A stretch of 64,000 bases of DNA from Neisseria mucosa (GCA_003028315.1 CP028150.1:1-64000), one strand, 5' to 3'; positions 50,167 through 59,511 are shown, counted from the first letter of the stretch. Numbers and translations are program-made. The notes: generated by a model not told the origin, from the sequence alone.

Positions 50167-50634
50167 ATGAAATTATCAATCATTTTGCCAGTTATCGCGG
50201 CATTGACTTTGGCCGCTTGTGGTAATTTAAGCAAGGTCAGCAAAGAAGGTACTACTGATAACCCTGTATGGCCTGATCCTGCTAGAACTACCTTCCGTCA
50301 TGATGGTACTCAGCATGGTACTTGGCCGAATTGGGATAATGTCCGTCAAATCGAAGCAGGTATGAATAAAGACCAAATTTACGAATTGATTGGTCGTCCT
50401 CATTTCCAAGAAGGCTTATATGGTGTTCGTGAGTGGGATTATTTGTTCAATTACCGTGAAAATGGTGAGCATAAAACTTGTCAATACAAGATTTTGTTTG
50501 ACAAAGACAAAAATGCCCAATCATTCTTCTGGTTGCCAGAAGGTTGCGGTCCTAAAAAGCCTGCTCCTGAAGTAGTTCGTGAAGTGATTATTCGCGAAGT
50601 GGCTCCTGCTCCTGCTGCACGTATCCGCCAGTAA
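50167..50634 (+). CDS. BamE/SmpA-like lipoprotein, likely adhesin partner
   Basis: The 155-residue precursor has lipobox LTLAACGN. A SmpA/OmlA-type domain follows (WDNVRQIEAGMNKDQIYELIGRPHFQEG, VREWDYLFNYRE, CQYKILFDKDKNAQSFFW). The C-terminus is a Val/Pro/Ala-rich tail. Small periplasmic or lipoprotein partners with this domain (TpgA-like) are encoded next to trimeric autotransporters, so I infer a role in adhesin insertion or stability. It starts 68 bp after the adhesin stop, with AAAGGAAAAAAC before the ATG. True BamE is a less likely alternative because of the location and tail. Confidence 0.8.
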   Translation: MKLSIILPVIAALTLAACGNLSKVSKEGTTDNPVWPDPARTTFRHDGTQHGTWPNWDNVRQIEAGMNKDQIYELIGRPHFQEGLYGVREWDYLFNYRENGEHKTCQYKILFDKDKNAQSFFWLPEGCGPKKPAPEVVREVIIREVAPAPAARIRQ

Positions 50635-50653
50635 TAGTTTGATTTTATGAATT

Positions 50654-50689
50654 AAAACCGAGTTTTGTTATTTTGCAAAACTCGGTTTT
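50654..50689 (+). terminator. Terminator after the BamE-like gene
   Basis: AAAACCGAGTTTTG and CAAAACTCGGTTTTG form a 12-bp stem. It is flanked by the direct repeat GTTTTGTTATTTTGC and has no DUS. The 279-bp gap to pilF is otherwise AT-rich with no gene seen. Confidence 0.8.
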
Positions 50690-50913
50690 GTTATTTTGCC
50701 TTTCTAAATAGTAGTGTAATGGAATTCTGCATGGACAGCGGTTGTTTTATAATAATTCCTTAAAATTTGGTAAGGGACGTTTGTGTCATATTTTTCACAA
50801 TGAAAAGCAAAGTTGAATAATATTAGAACGTCTTGATATGTTTTAGGCATAATGAATGATAAAATAAGCACACTCTTTGCAAAAAAGAGAAAATAAGGAA
50901 CGGATAGCAAATA

Positions 50914-52593
50914 ATGAGTATCGGATTATTACGAGTTTTGGTTCAAAGCCAGACAATCAACAATACCCAGGCAGAGCATTACAATAATATATTGAAAACG
51001 GGGCAGGAAATCTTGCCCATGCTTTTTGCGGATAAGATTATCAGCCCAAGGTCTTTGGGCGAGTTGGTTGCGCGAGTTTTTAGTTATCCGCTATTGGATT
51101 TGCATTATTATCCACGTAACAATATTGTTATGGATGTCTTAACTGAGGAGCAGATGGTTCAAAATCGCTGCGTTCCGATTTTTCGTCGCGGCCGAAAGGT
51201 ATATTTGGCGGTTTCAGATCCTACTCAAATCCAAAGTTTTCAAAAAATAGCTTTTGCTTCGGGAGTGACGGTTGATTTAGTAGTTGTCCCGGATGATCAG
51301 TTGAGTTCTTTGCTGGAGTGGTTAGGACAACGTTCTACCACCATCTTAAAAGAAATTAGTGAAGAACAAGAAGCTGCCCAGCCCTCTCAGGCGCTTTATA
51401 TAGACAACGAAGAGGCTGAAGATGGGCCTATTCCACGTTTTATTCACAAGACCTTATCAGATGCGCTAAATGCAGGCGCATCCGATATACATTTCGAATT
51501 TTATGAACAAATGGCTCGTGTCCGTTTTCGTGTAGATGGACAGCTAAGGGAAGTGGTTCAACCCCCTGTTGCTGTACGCGGACAGCTGGCTTCACGCATC
51601 AAAGTAATGGCGCGTTTGGACATTTCGGAAAAACGCGTACCGCAAGATGGTCGTATTCAGATTGCTTTCCATAAACACGGTCGCCCCATTGATTTTCGTG
51701 TAAGTACGTTACCTACGCTTTTTGGCGAAAAAGTGGTAATGCGTATTCTGAATTCTGATGCAGCAACTTTAAATATTGACCAACTGGGATTCGAACCCTT
51801 CCAAAAAGAAATGCTGCTTGAGGCCATTCATCGGCCTTATGGCATGGTATTGGTAACAGGTCCGACAGGCTCCGGTAAAACCGTATCACTTTATACTTGC
51901 TTGAATATTTTAAATACAGAAGACGTCAATATTTCCACTGCAGAAGACCCGGCCGAGATTAATTTACCCGGCATCAACCAAGTCAACGTCAATGACAAAC
52001 AAGGTTTGACTTTTGCTGCGGCGTTGAAATCTTTCTTGCGACAAGACCCTGACATTATCATGGTAGGTGAGATTCGGGACTTGGAAACCGCGGATATTGC
52101 CATCAAAGCGGCACAAACCGGACATATGGTGTTTTCAACGTTGCATACCAATAACGCGCCTGCGACCCTATCCCGTATGTTGAACATGGGGGTCGCTCCA
52201 TTCAACATTGCCAGTTCCGTCAGCTTAATTATGGCGCAACGACTATTGCGTCGTCTGTGTTCGAGCTGTAAGCGTGAGGTTGAGCGTCCTCCAGTTCCCG
52301 CATTAAAAAAAGCAGGATTTACAGATGAAGATTTAGCAAAGGATTGGAAACTCTACCGTCCTGTCGGCTGCGATAGTTGCCGTGGTAAAGGCTTCAAAGG
52401 CCGTGTCGGCGTCTACGAAGTGATGCCGATTACCGAGGAAATGCAACGTGTCATTATGAATAATGGTACGGAAGTTGATATTATGAACATGGCCTATAAA
52501 GAAGGCATGGTCGATTTACGCCGCGCAGGTTTGTTAAAAGCTATGCAAGGTTTGACTTCATTAGAAGAAGTTATTGCTCACACTAACGATTAA
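50914..52593 (+). CDS. pilF: Type IV pilus assembly ATPase PilF (PilB family)
   Basis: PilF is the hexameric cytoplasmic motor that drives pilus extension. The 559 residues have an N-terminal GSPII_E domain (to about 150). The ATPase core contains Asp box DIHFEFYEQMARVRFRVDG, Walker A VTGPTGSGKTVSLYTC, atypical Walker B DIIMVGEIRDLETADI and His box STLHTNNAPATL. A zinc tetra-Cys follows (CSSCKREVERPP... CDSCRGKG). pilG and pilD follow on the same strand. Pili also mediate uptake of DUS-bearing DNA, so this locus links to the repeats in the window. Confidence 0.97.
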   Translation: MSIGLLRVLVQSQTINNTQAEHYNNILKTGQEILPMLFADKIISPRSLGELVARVFSYPLLDLHYYPRNNIVMDVLTEEQMVQNRCVPIFRRGRKVYLAVSDPTQIQSFQKIAFASGVTVDLVVVPDDQLSSLLEWLGQRSTTILKEISEEQEAAQPSQALYIDNEEAEDGPIPRFIHKTLSDALNAGASDIHFEFYEQMARVRFRVDGQLREVVQPPVAVRGQLASRIKVMARLDISEKRVPQDGRIQIAFHKHGRPIDFRVSTLPTLFGEKVVMRILNSDAATLNIDQLGFEPFQKEMLLEAIHRPYGMVLVTGPTGSGKTVSLYTCLNILNTEDVNISTAEDPAEINLPGINQVNVNDKQGLTFAAALKSFLRQDPDIIMVGEIRDLETADIAIKAAQTGHMVFSTLHTNNAPATLSRMLNMGVAPFNIASSVSLIMAQRLLRRLCSSCKREVERPPVPALKKAGFTDEDLAKDWKLYRPVGCDSCRGKGFKGRVGVYEVMPITEEMQRVIMNNGTEVDIMNMAYKEGMVDLRRAGLLKAMQGLTSLEEVIAHTND

Positions 52594-52664
52594 ACCATTG
52601 AATCGAAGAAATACGGGGACTTTTGTTTTCTTCATTCTTAAACATTAAACCAAGGGGTAACAAA

Positions 52665-53906
52665 ATGGCTCAAGCAGAGCAAAAAAGAGGCTTATTCGCT
52701 CAAAAAAATAAAGGCAAACGTTTTACGTTTGAAGGTAAAAATACCAATACGGATCAATTAGTCCGAGGCGAAGTAGTCGCCAAAGACGAAGAAGAAGCGC
52801 GTAAAAAGCTCCAACGCCGCGGGATACGCCCTTTACGTATCAGTAAAGTAAAGGCAACCAAAAAGCGTCGTATTACTCAGGAAGACATTACAGTTTTCAC
52901 CCGTCAACTCGCCACCATGATGAAAGCAGGTCTGCCTTTAATGCAGGCTTTTGAAATTGTCGCACGCGGACACTCCAACCCATCCATGACTGAAATGTTG
53001 ATGCAAGTCCGTGCAGATGTGGAACAAGGTAGTGCATTAGGTAAATCATTTGCCAAATACCCAAAATATTTCGACCGTTTTTATTGCAATCTGATTGCGG
53101 CTGGCGAGACCGGTGGTGTTTTAGAAAGCCTGTTGGATAAACTTGCTGTATATAAAGAGAAAACACAAGCCATTAAGAAAAAAGTAAAAACTGCATTGAC
53201 GTACCCAATTTCTATTGTGGTTGTTGCGGTTGTACTGATTTTCGTAATGATGCGCTGGGTTTTGCCTGCATTTAAAGAGGTTTACTCCAATATGGGAGCA
53301 GAATTACCAGGTATGACACAAACAGTCATGAGTATTTCCGACTTTTTTGTGGAATATGGCTGGATCATGATTATTGCAGCAATTGGCATTGGATTTGGTG
53401 TATATAAATTGCATCAGAAATCTCCTGAATTTCAAAAACGTGTAGATGCCATGGTTTTACGTATGCCTATTTTTGGCTCTATCATTCGTAAAGCAACTAT
53501 TGCACGTTGGGCTCGTACTACTTCTACCTTATTTGCCGCAGGTGTCCCTTTAGTAGAAGTTTTAGATTCTGTATCAGGTGCTGCTGGCAATATACTCTAT
53601 GAAGAAGCAACGCAAGACATCCGTGCAAAAGTTACTCAAGGTCTCTCTTTGACTTCAAGTATGCAAAGTACGGATATGTTTCCGAATATGGTTATTCAAA
53701 TGGCCGCTATTGGTGAAGAATCTGGATCCCTTGATGATATGCTGAATAAGGCTGCTGAATTTTATGAGGAAGAAGTTGATAACTCTGTATCACAACTATC
53801 TTCTCTGATGGAGCCGATTATTATGGTGGTTTTGGGCTCCATTATCGGTACAATCCTGGTAGCAATGTATCTGCCGCTGTTTAACCTCGGTAACGTAGTA
53901 GGTTGA
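52665..53906 (+). CDS. pilG: Type IV pilus inner-membrane platform protein PilG (PilC family)
   Basis: PilG anchors the assembly motor in the inner membrane. The 413 residues carry two T2SF domains: FTRQLATMMKAGLPLMQAFE to about residue 210, and ARTTSTLFAAGVPLVEVLDSV to the end. Three transmembrane helices are visible (YPISIVVVAVVLIFVMMRWV, IMIIAAIGIGFGVY, IIMVVLGSIIGTILVAMYLPLF). ATG 52665 with AAGGGG upstream is preferred to the longer frame from 52623. The stop is 1 bp from the pilD start. Confidence 0.95.
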   Translation: MAQAEQKRGLFAQKNKGKRFTFEGKNTNTDQLVRGEVVAKDEEEARKKLQRRGIRPLRISKVKATKKRRITQEDITVFTRQLATMMKAGLPLMQAFEIVARGHSNPSMTEMLMQVRADVEQGSALGKSFAKYPKYFDRFYCNLIAAGETGGVLESLLDKLAVYKEKTQAIKKKVKTALTYPISIVVVAVVLIFVMMRWVLPAFKEVYSNMGAELPGMTQTVMSISDFFVEYGWIMIIAAIGIGFGVYKLHQKSPEFQKRVDAMVLRMPIFGSIIRKATIARWARTTSTLFAAGVPLVEVLDSVSGAAGNILYEEATQDIRAKVTQGLSLTSSMQSTDMFPNMVIQMAAIGEESGSLDDMLNKAAEFYEEEVDNSVSQLSSLMEPIIMVVLGSIIGTILVAMYLPLFNLGNVVG

Positions 53907-53907
53907 T

Positions 53908-54771
53908 ATGTTGGAATCTTTGGATACATTAGCGCCATTTGCTATTCCATTAGCTGTCATTGTTGGTTTGTTAATCGGAAGTTTTCTTAATGTTGTCATT
54001 TACCGCGTTCCTGTCATGATGGAACGCGGCTGGACTCAGTTTGCGAAAGAGCATTTGCAACTTGAATTAACGGAAGAAGAACAGCAACCATTCAATTTGA
54101 TGAAGCCGGATTCCCGCTGCCCCAAGTGTCATGCTCCGGTAAAGGCTTGGCAAAATATTCCGATTGTCAGTTATCTGATGCTTGGTGGTAAATGTGGCTC
54201 GTGTAAAACGCCCATCAGCATCCGTTATCCCTTAATCGAATTATTGGCCGGTATATTGTTTGGCGTAGTGGCGTGGCAATATGGCTGGACGATGGCGGCA
54301 TTCGGTGGGTTGATATTGACTGCAATATTGATTGCATTGACCTTTATCGATGCGGATACTCAATATTTACCTGACAGCCTGACCCTGCCGTTGATATGGT
54401 TAGGCTTACTGTTTAATTTAAGCGGTACTTTTGTTCCATTGAAATCTGCCGTTTTAGGCGCGGTTTTCGGCTATATGAGCTTATGGCTGTTGTGTTTTAT
54501 CTATAAGCTTTTGACTGGAAAAATCGGTATGGGTAACGGCGATTTTAAATTGCTGGCCGCACTAGGTGCATGGCTTGGTGTCGGCATTTTACCTGTATTG
54601 GTCTTTATGGCAGCGTTAATTGGTCTGATTGGAGCGATTATCAGACGGGTTGCCAAAGGACAATATTTTGCTTTCGGTCCGAGTTTGGCTATTGCCGGCT
54701 GGATTATTCTGGTAGCTAACGAGCCGGTACATCGTGCCGTCACTTGGTGGCTGACCAAATCAGGGTTTTAA
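53908..54771 (+). CDS. pilD: Prepilin peptidase/N-methyltransferase
   Basis: PilD cleaves the leader of type IV prepilins and methylates the new N-terminus. The 287-residue membrane protein has the cytoplasmic two-CxxC zinc loop (CPKCHAPV, CGSCKTPI). It also has the catalytic aspartates in LTFIDADTQYLPD and KIGMGNGDFKLLAALGAW, and about eight transmembrane helices. It begins 1 bp after pilG and its stop touches the coaE start, so the three are probably translationally coupled. Confidence 0.96.
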   Translation: MLESLDTLAPFAIPLAVIVGLLIGSFLNVVIYRVPVMMERGWTQFAKEHLQLELTEEEQQPFNLMKPDSRCPKCHAPVKAWQNIPIVSYLMLGGKCGSCKTPISIRYPLIELLAGILFGVVAWQYGWTMAAFGGLILTAILIALTFIDADTQYLPDSLTLPLIWLGLLFNLSGTFVPLKSAVLGAVFGYMSLWLLCFIYKLLTGKIGMGNGDFKLLAALGAWLGVGILPVLVFMAALIGLIGAIIRRVAKGQYFAFGPSLAIAGWIILVANEPVHRAVTWWLTKSGF

Positions 54772-54772
54772 T

Positions 54773-55402
54773 ATGACTTTATGGATAGGTTTGACGGGTG
54801 GTATCGGCAGCGGGAAATCTCAAGCAGCAAAAATCTTTTCTGATTTGGGTGTCCCGCACATTGATGCCGACGCCCTGAGCCGAAACCTGACGGCGGATAA
54901 CGGTATAGTATTACCGGCTATCCGCCGTCTTTTTGGCGACAAGGTTTTTCATACCCAAAACAGTCTGAACCGTGCTGCTTTGAGGGATCTGGTTTTTAGA
55001 CGACCTCAAGCCAAAAAAGAATTGGAGGAGGTGTTGCTGCCTTTGATTTTAAATGAAATCAAATCGGCAAAAACCCGCTATCCTAACGCAGCATACGGCA
55101 TCATCGATGTACCTTTGCTGATTGAAAACCCGGAATTTTTAGCGGCTGTCGATAGAGTGTTGGTTATCGACGTTTCTGAAGCAACCCAAATTCTTCGCGT
55201 TCAGCAAAGAAGCGGTTTGAATACAGAAGAGATCAAGCGCATTATGAACACTCAGGCCAACCGCAAAACGCGGCTGCTCTATGCAGATGATGTCTTAGAA
55301 AATGAAGGGACTTTATCTGAATTGACCAAAAAAATTCAGGACTTGCATAGGTTTTATTTGGGATATTCCGGCAACTCGAAATTTGGTACATCATTGCCCT
55401 AA
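54773..55402 (+). CDS. coaE: Dephospho-CoA kinase
   Basis: CoaE phosphorylates dephospho-CoA, the last step of coenzyme A synthesis. The 209 residues begin with P-loop IGLTGGIGSGKSQAAKIF. They continue with the family sequences HIDADALSR, VDRVLVIDVSEATQILRVQQRSG and RIMNTQANRKTRLLYADDVL. A DUS-like core encodes FRRPQAKKELEEVLLP. Its ATG overlaps pilD's end region (TTTTAATATG); the pilD-coaE link is typical of Neisseria (orfX). Confidence 0.96.
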   Translation: MTLWIGLTGGIGSGKSQAAKIFSDLGVPHIDADALSRNLTADNGIVLPAIRRLFGDKVFHTQNSLNRAALRDLVFRRPQAKKELEEVLLPLILNEIKSAKTRYPNAAYGIIDVPLLIENPEFLAAVDRVLVIDVSEATQILRVQQRSGLNTEEIKRIMNTQANRKTRLLYADDVLENEGTLSELTKKIQDLHRFYLGYSGNSKFGTSLP

Positions 55403-55456
55403 CGTGAAATATCTTGAACAAAAGACAAAGCATAAATGATTTGTAAGGAACAAATA

Positions 55457-55651
55457 ATGACTGAAGTAACGATTGTGAAATGTCCGACCTGTCAAACGCC
55501 GGTGATATGGAATGAAGAGAGTAAATACCGACCTTTTTGCAGTCAACGCTGCCGATTGATTGATTTAGGCGAATGGGCGCAAGAGAAATATACGGTTGCA
55601 GCGGAAGAAGATGATACTTTATCTGATTCAATGGTCGGAGGCTTACAATAA
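55457..55651 (+). CDS. yacG: DNA gyrase inhibitor / zinc-binding YacG
   Basis: The 64-residue protein binds one zinc through CPTCQTP and FCSQRCRLIDLGEW. In E. coli YacG inhibits gyrase by binding GyrB. The ATG 55457 has AAGGAAC upstream; a longer frame from 55436 is possible but adds only MICKEQI. It is 54 bp from coaE, the usual neighbour, and 102 bp from ribF on the other strand. Confidence 0.93.
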   Translation: MTEVTIVKCPTCQTPVIWNEESKYRPFCSQRCRLIDLGEWAQEKYTVAAEEDDTLSDSMVGGLQ

Positions 55652-55752
55652 GCTGTATTTAATACGTTTTTGTGAGGCTATGCAGCCCCGCTTTTTTCTC
55701 CTTGGTAGGCATTTGCTTGGTAGGATGCCATTATGGTAATGGCTGTCCAAAC

Positions 55753-56682
55753 TTATGTTTCAGACCAATGTCGGGCATTTTTCATGTCTTGTTCGATTTG
55801 TACTTTTAATTCGGCGATACTGTCGAATTTTTTTTCGTCGCGTAATTTGTGCAGAAAACGGACGTTCAGGCGTTGTCCATAAATGTTTTCATTGAAATCA
55901 AACAAATGGACTTCAAGTTTTTGGGCGCGGTTGTTGCTGACAGTGGGGTTGAATCCGAAACTTGCCACGCCGCGTTTTGTGCCGAAAGTGCCGTCTGCTT
56001 CAACGACAAATACCCCGCTTAAGGCGTAATGGTGGGGAGGGAGTTGGATGTTGGCGGTGGGAGTGTTGATGGTGCGGCCGAGTTTTTTACCGTGTTTGAC
56101 TTTGCCGCTTAAAGTGTAATCGTGTCCCAGCAGTTTTTTGGCATAGTCTAATCGACCGTCGGAAAGCGCATTGCGCACAGCAGTACTGCTGGTACGGATG
56201 TCTTCTACGATAACAGATGGGGTGCGATCGGTTTGAATATCCGGTTGTGCTGCCAAAAGTTCGAAATCGCCACGGCGACCTGCTCCGAAACGGAAGTCAT
56301 CTCCAATCAGCAGATAACGCGTATTCAACGTCTTGCGTAAAAGCAGGTTGATAAAGTCTTGGGCATCCATATCAGCAAATGTTTGGTTAAACCGCAGCAC
56401 CCAAACTGCATCGACACAGCCGGTTTGTTCAAGCAAATTTAGTTTGGTGCGCAAAGGGCTGATACGGTAGGGCTGTTTTTTACCGGTTTGTCGGGCAAAA
56501 AATTCTTTGGGTTGTGGTTCGAAGATAACGACGACAACTGGAAGCCCCCGTGCATCGGCTTCTTGCTTGAGTTTTTGGAGAATGTGTTTGTGTCCGAGGT
56601 GCACGCCGTCGAAATTACCGATGGTAACGGCACTTCCCTGAGGGAAGTCGGGCATGCGATGCTGACCGAGCCAGATTTTCAT
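55753..56682 (-). CDS. ribF: Bifunctional riboflavin kinase / FAD synthetase
   Basis: RibF makes FMN and FAD from riboflavin. The 309 residues have an N-terminal adenylyltransferase (TIGNFDGVHLGHKHIL, LLIGDDFRFGAGRRGDFELL, TSSTAVRNALSDGR) and a C-terminal kinase domain (GKKLGRTINTPTANIQLP, GVASFGFNPTVSN, EVHLFDFNENIYGQ). The start is ATG 56682, with MKIWLGQ as typical of the genus. Confidence 0.96.
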   Translation of the reverse strand: MKIWLGQHRMPDFPQGSAVTIGNFDGVHLGHKHILQKLKQEADARGLPVVVVIFEPQPKEFFARQTGKKQPYRISPLRTKLNLLEQTGCVDAVWVLRFNQTFADMDAQDFINLLLRKTLNTRYLLIGDDFRFGAGRRGDFELLAAQPDIQTDRTPSVIVEDIRTSSTAVRNALSDGRLDYAKKLLGHDYTLSGKVKHGKKLGRTINTPTANIQLPPHHYALSGVFVVEADGTFGTKRGVASFGFNPTVSNNRAQKLEVHLFDFNENIYGQRLNVRFLHKLRDEKKFDSIAELKVQIEQDMKNARHWSET

Positions 56683-56745
56683 GAGTCATTTATGCGGTTC
56701 GTAAACGGACGGGTATTGTAAACGTTCTTGGTGTTTATATAAACC

Positions 56746-56780
56746 ACAGGTCGTCTGAATATGTTTTCAGACGACCTGTG
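56746..56780. terminator. DUS-pair hairpin between ribF and lipoprotein gene
   Basis: CAGGTCGTCTGAATATG and TGTTTTCAGACGACCTG form a stem in the gap downstream of the 56787 gene, with no long T run. Confidence 0.6.
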
Positions 56781-56786
56781 TCGTCT

Positions 56787-57179
56787 TTACCACCAAAACG
56801 GCGGACGGTAAAAAGGGTAGCTCCAAGGGTCGTAATAGTTGTAATAATAGCGTGCTTCTTGGAGTTGCTGCTGGGAGATGTGGTTTTGCCATGCCATTTT
56901 GTAGCAGGCTTGGAACATGGGGTCGGAAACTTTATCTATATATTTCAAGCGGAAGGATTTTTGCTGTTCTGTCGTTTGAACGGAGCGGTTGTCCGCCAGC
57001 TCGAACTGTTTTTGTATCAATCGGGCGGTTTCAGGGTCGCACTGAGCGGCCAAGTGGATTTGCAGGTTTTGTTCTTCCTGTTTCCGAGCCTGTGCGCGTG
57101 CGGCGAGTTGCTCCGGCGTGGCAGCGCAGGCAGTCAGGAAGACGAGGGTGGAGAGCGATAAAAAGCGTAATGGGTTCAT
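56787..57179 (-). CDS. Small lipoprotein, unknown
   Basis: The 130-residue precursor has lipobox VFLTACAA. The mature part is helical and charged (PEQLAARAQARKQEEQNLQ), with two Cys (AAQCDPETARL, FQACYKMAW). It ends in a Tyr/Pro/Trp-rich tail (YYYNYYDPWSYPFYRPPFWW). I recognise no family. The aromatic tail suggests envelope or peptidoglycan association, which is inference. It stands alone between two DUS hairpins. Confidence 0.65.
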   Translation of the reverse strand: MNPLRFLSLSTLVFLTACAATPEQLAARAQARKQEEQNLQIHLAAQCDPETARLIQKQFELADNRSVQTTEQQKSFRLKYIDKVSDPMFQACYKMAWQNHISQQQLQEARYYYNYYDPWSYPFYRPPFWW

Positions 57180-57250
57180 GATGTTGCCCCTTTAAGGTGA
57201 TGATAACCAATGTACGCTGACGGCTGGTCGAGTGCAAGGGGTAAATAGGT

Positions 57251-57288
57251 AAAGGTCGTCTGAAAACGGGTTTCAGACGACCTTTTTG
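57251..57288. terminator. DUS-pair terminator upstream of the small lipoprotein gene
   Basis: AAAGGTCGTCTGAAAACGG pairs with GTTTCAGACGACCTTTTTG and closes the ispH-lspA unit on the minus strand. Confidence 0.8.
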
Positions 57289-57323
57289 TTTTGCCGCTTG
57301 GATGAAAAGGTTGGGTAAACAGT

Positions 57324-58292
57324 TTAACCTTTATTGAGTATCTGTTTGTTTTCGCCTTCGCGCCGCAGCTCTTTGGGGAGGACGAAGACGATGCTTTCTT
57401 CCGCGCCTTCGCCTTCGCGTATGGTTTCGTGTCCCCATTGCTGTATGGTTTGCAGGACTTCTCTGACTAAAACTTCGGGGGCGGACGCGCCGGCGGTTAC
57501 GCCGACTTTGTGTTTGCCTTCGAACCATTCGCGTTGCAGGTGGCCGGCGTTGTCGACCATATAGGCATCGACGCCGCGTTGGGCGGCGACTTCGCGCAGG
57601 CGGTTGCTGTTGGAAGAGTTGGGCGAGCCGACGACGATGACGATGTCGCATTCTTCCGCCAATTCTTTGACGGCGGTTTGGCGGTTGGTCGTGGCGTAGC
57701 AGATGTCTTCTTTGTGGGGATTGCGGATGTTGGGGAAACGGGCGTTCAGCGCGGCGATGATGTCTTTGGTTTCATCGACGGACAGGGTAGTTTGGCTGAC
57801 GTAGGCGAGTTTGTCGGGGTTTTTGACTTGCAGCCCGGCGACGTCTTCAACGGTTTCGACCAGCAGCATCCTGCCGGGCGGAAGCTGTCCCATGGTGCCT
57901 TCGACTTCGACATGGCCTTTGTGTCCGATCATGATGATTTCGCAATCTTGCGCGTCGAGGCGGGCGACTTCTTTGTGGACTTTGGTCACGAGCGGGCAGG
58001 TGGCATCGAATACGCGGAACCCGCGTTCGGCGGCTTCCTGCTGTACGGCTTTGGAGACGCCGTGTGCCGAGTAAATCAGGATGGCGCCTTTGGGTACGTC
58101 GGCGAGGTCTTCGATGAATACCGCGCCTTTTTCGCGCAGGTTGTCGACGACGAATTTGTTGTGGACGACTTCGTGGCGGACGTAAACCGGTGCGCCGAAT
58201 TCTTCCAGCGCGCGCTCGACGATGCTGATGGCGCGGTCAACGCCGGCGCAGAAGCCGCGCGGGTTGGCAAGGATGATGGTTTTTGGGGTCAT
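57324..58292 (-). CDS. ispH: 4-hydroxy-3-methylbut-2-enyl diphosphate reductase
   Basis: IspH makes IPP and DMAPP in the last step of the non-mevalonate isoprenoid pathway. The 322 residues provide three Cys for the [4Fe-4S] cluster: ANPRGFCAGVDRAI, VFDATCPLVTKVH and KEDICYATTNRQTAV. The substrate-binding SPNSSNSNRL and GASAPEVLVREVL are also present. It follows lspA on the same strand with 26 bp between; lspA-ispH is a common pair. Confidence 0.97.
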   Translation of the reverse strand: MTPKTIILANPRGFCAGVDRAISIVERALEEFGAPVYVRHEVVHNKFVVDNLREKGAVFIEDLADVPKGAILIYSAHGVSKAVQQEAAERGFRVFDATCPLVTKVHKEVARLDAQDCEIIMIGHKGHVEVEGTMGQLPPGRMLLVETVEDVAGLQVKNPDKLAYVSQTTLSVDETKDIIAALNARFPNIRNPHKEDICYATTNRQTAVKELAEECDIVIVVGSPNSSNSNRLREVAAQRGVDAYMVDNAGHLQREWFEGKHKVGVTAGASAPEVLVREVLQTIQQWGHETIREGEGAEESIVFVLPKELRREGENKQILNKG

Positions 58293-58318
58293 GTGTATGG
58301 TCCGGATTTCAGACGACC

Positions 58319-58837
58319 TTATGGGTTGTCGGTTGTTGGTTCGTCGGTTGGTTTGGGTTGTTTTTTGTGGAACAGTCCGTCCAAAACCAATAAAACGGCA
58401 CCGACGCAGATAAAGCTGTCGGCAACGTTAAACGCGGGATAATACCAATCCTTCCAGTAAAACAGTAAGAAATCAACCACATGACCGTGAATCAGTCGGT
58501 CGATGACGTTACCGAGCGCGCCGCCGATAATCATGGCTGCGCCGATTTTGCCCGAAAGGCGGAACTCGTCGCGCAGGATGGCGCGGGCGAGATAGGCGCT
58601 GATAACGAGTGCCAGCCCTAAGAAAAAGAATTTCTGCCAGCCGCCCTGGTCGGCAAGAAAGCTGAACGCCGCGCCGGGGTTGTAGGCAAGGGTCAGGTCG
58701 AATAAGGAAGGGATGATGTTGAGTCGCTCGCCTTCTTGGAAGTGGGCGAGGATTTCCCATTTGGTCAGTTGGTCAAGCGCGATGCCGGTCAGCGCGATCA
58801 GCAGGTAGACGGTTTTTTTGGAAAGGGAGGAAGACAT
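58319..58837 (-). CDS. lspA: Lipoprotein signal peptidase II
   Basis: LspA removes signal peptides from prolipoproteins in the inner membrane. The 172 residues have four transmembrane helices. The catalytic aspartates are in GNVIDRLIHGHVVDF and FNVADSFICVGAVLLV, and NPGAAFSFL is another conserved element. Many lipoproteins in this window depend on it. ileS, often upstream, is absent. Confidence 0.96.
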   Translation of the reverse strand: MSSSLSKKTVYLLIALTGIALDQLTKWEILAHFQEGERLNIIPSLFDLTLAYNPGAAFSFLADQGGWQKFFFLGLALVISAYLARAILRDEFRLSGKIGAAMIIGGALGNVIDRLIHGHVVDFLLFYWKDWYYPAFNVADSFICVGAVLLVLDGLFHKKQPKPTDEPTTDNP

Positions 58838-59087
58838 TTGGTGAAGCTGCCTGAATAAACAAAGCGGCTATTTTACCCGAAAGCGCAAAAGCCGTGTTTC
58901 AAAAGGTCGTCTGAAAACCTTTTATTACAGGGCGAGACGCAGGGTTTTGCAGGGTTATCGCAAAACCGCGTAAACGCTGCGCGCAAAAACACTGTCATAC
59001 GTAAAACAAGGTTTATTTGCTTGATAGGGTGTTGCCTTGCCGATAACATGGCGGCGTTTTTATATGCCTTCCCCGAAAGGATACAGT

Positions 59088-59459
59088 ATGGCTAAAACAA
59101 AATCTTTATTGGCAACCGGCATTTTGGCGCTTTTCTCCGCCACCGCTTTCGCCGCCCCGCTTCCTGCCGAAATTTACCTTCCCGCAGGCGCGCATACGGT
59201 TAAAGCCGACCGTCAGGGCAACGGCGAATTCGAATACGAAGCCGAGCTGCCCGCACGCGGCAACCCGATTCCGTCTTTGGCGAAAAAAGTCATCGCCCAC
59301 GCGCGCAGCAAAGGTTTTCAAGTGGTCGAATCTGAAATCAAACACGACGATGCCGATTTGAAATTCAAACGTGGCAGACAAGAATTGGACGTATCCATCG
59401 AAAACAAAGGACACGGCCGCATCGAATACAAAGCTGATTTGGACTTAGACAAACGCTAA
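59088..59459 (+). CDS. Periplasmic protein of unknown function
   Basis: The 123-residue precursor has a Sec signal peptide (LLATGILALFSATAFAAP). The mature domain of about 100 residues has mixed charge (YEAELPARGNPIPSLAKKVIAHARSKGFQVVESEIKHDD) and a two-helix/four-strand pattern loosely like PepSY. I do not recognise it. ATG 59088 with GAAAGGA upstream is preferred to the longer frame from 59037. DUS hairpins follow. Confidence 0.65.
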   Translation: MAKTKSLLATGILALFSATAFAAPLPAEIYLPAGAHTVKADRQGNGEFEYEAELPARGNPIPSLAKKVIAHARSKGFQVVESEIKHDDADLKFKRGRQELDVSIENKGHGRIEYKADLDLDKR

Positions 59460-59472
59460 ATCAAGAAATACT

Positions 59473-59511
59473 GGAAAGGTCGTCTGAAAAGAGGTTTCAG
59501 ACGACCTTTTT
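59473..59511 (+). terminator. DUS-pair terminator after the periplasmic-protein gene
   Basis: GGAAAGGTCGTCTGAAAAG pairs with GTTTCAGACGACCTTTTTAC and carries T5, 14 bp after the stop. Confidence 0.8.
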
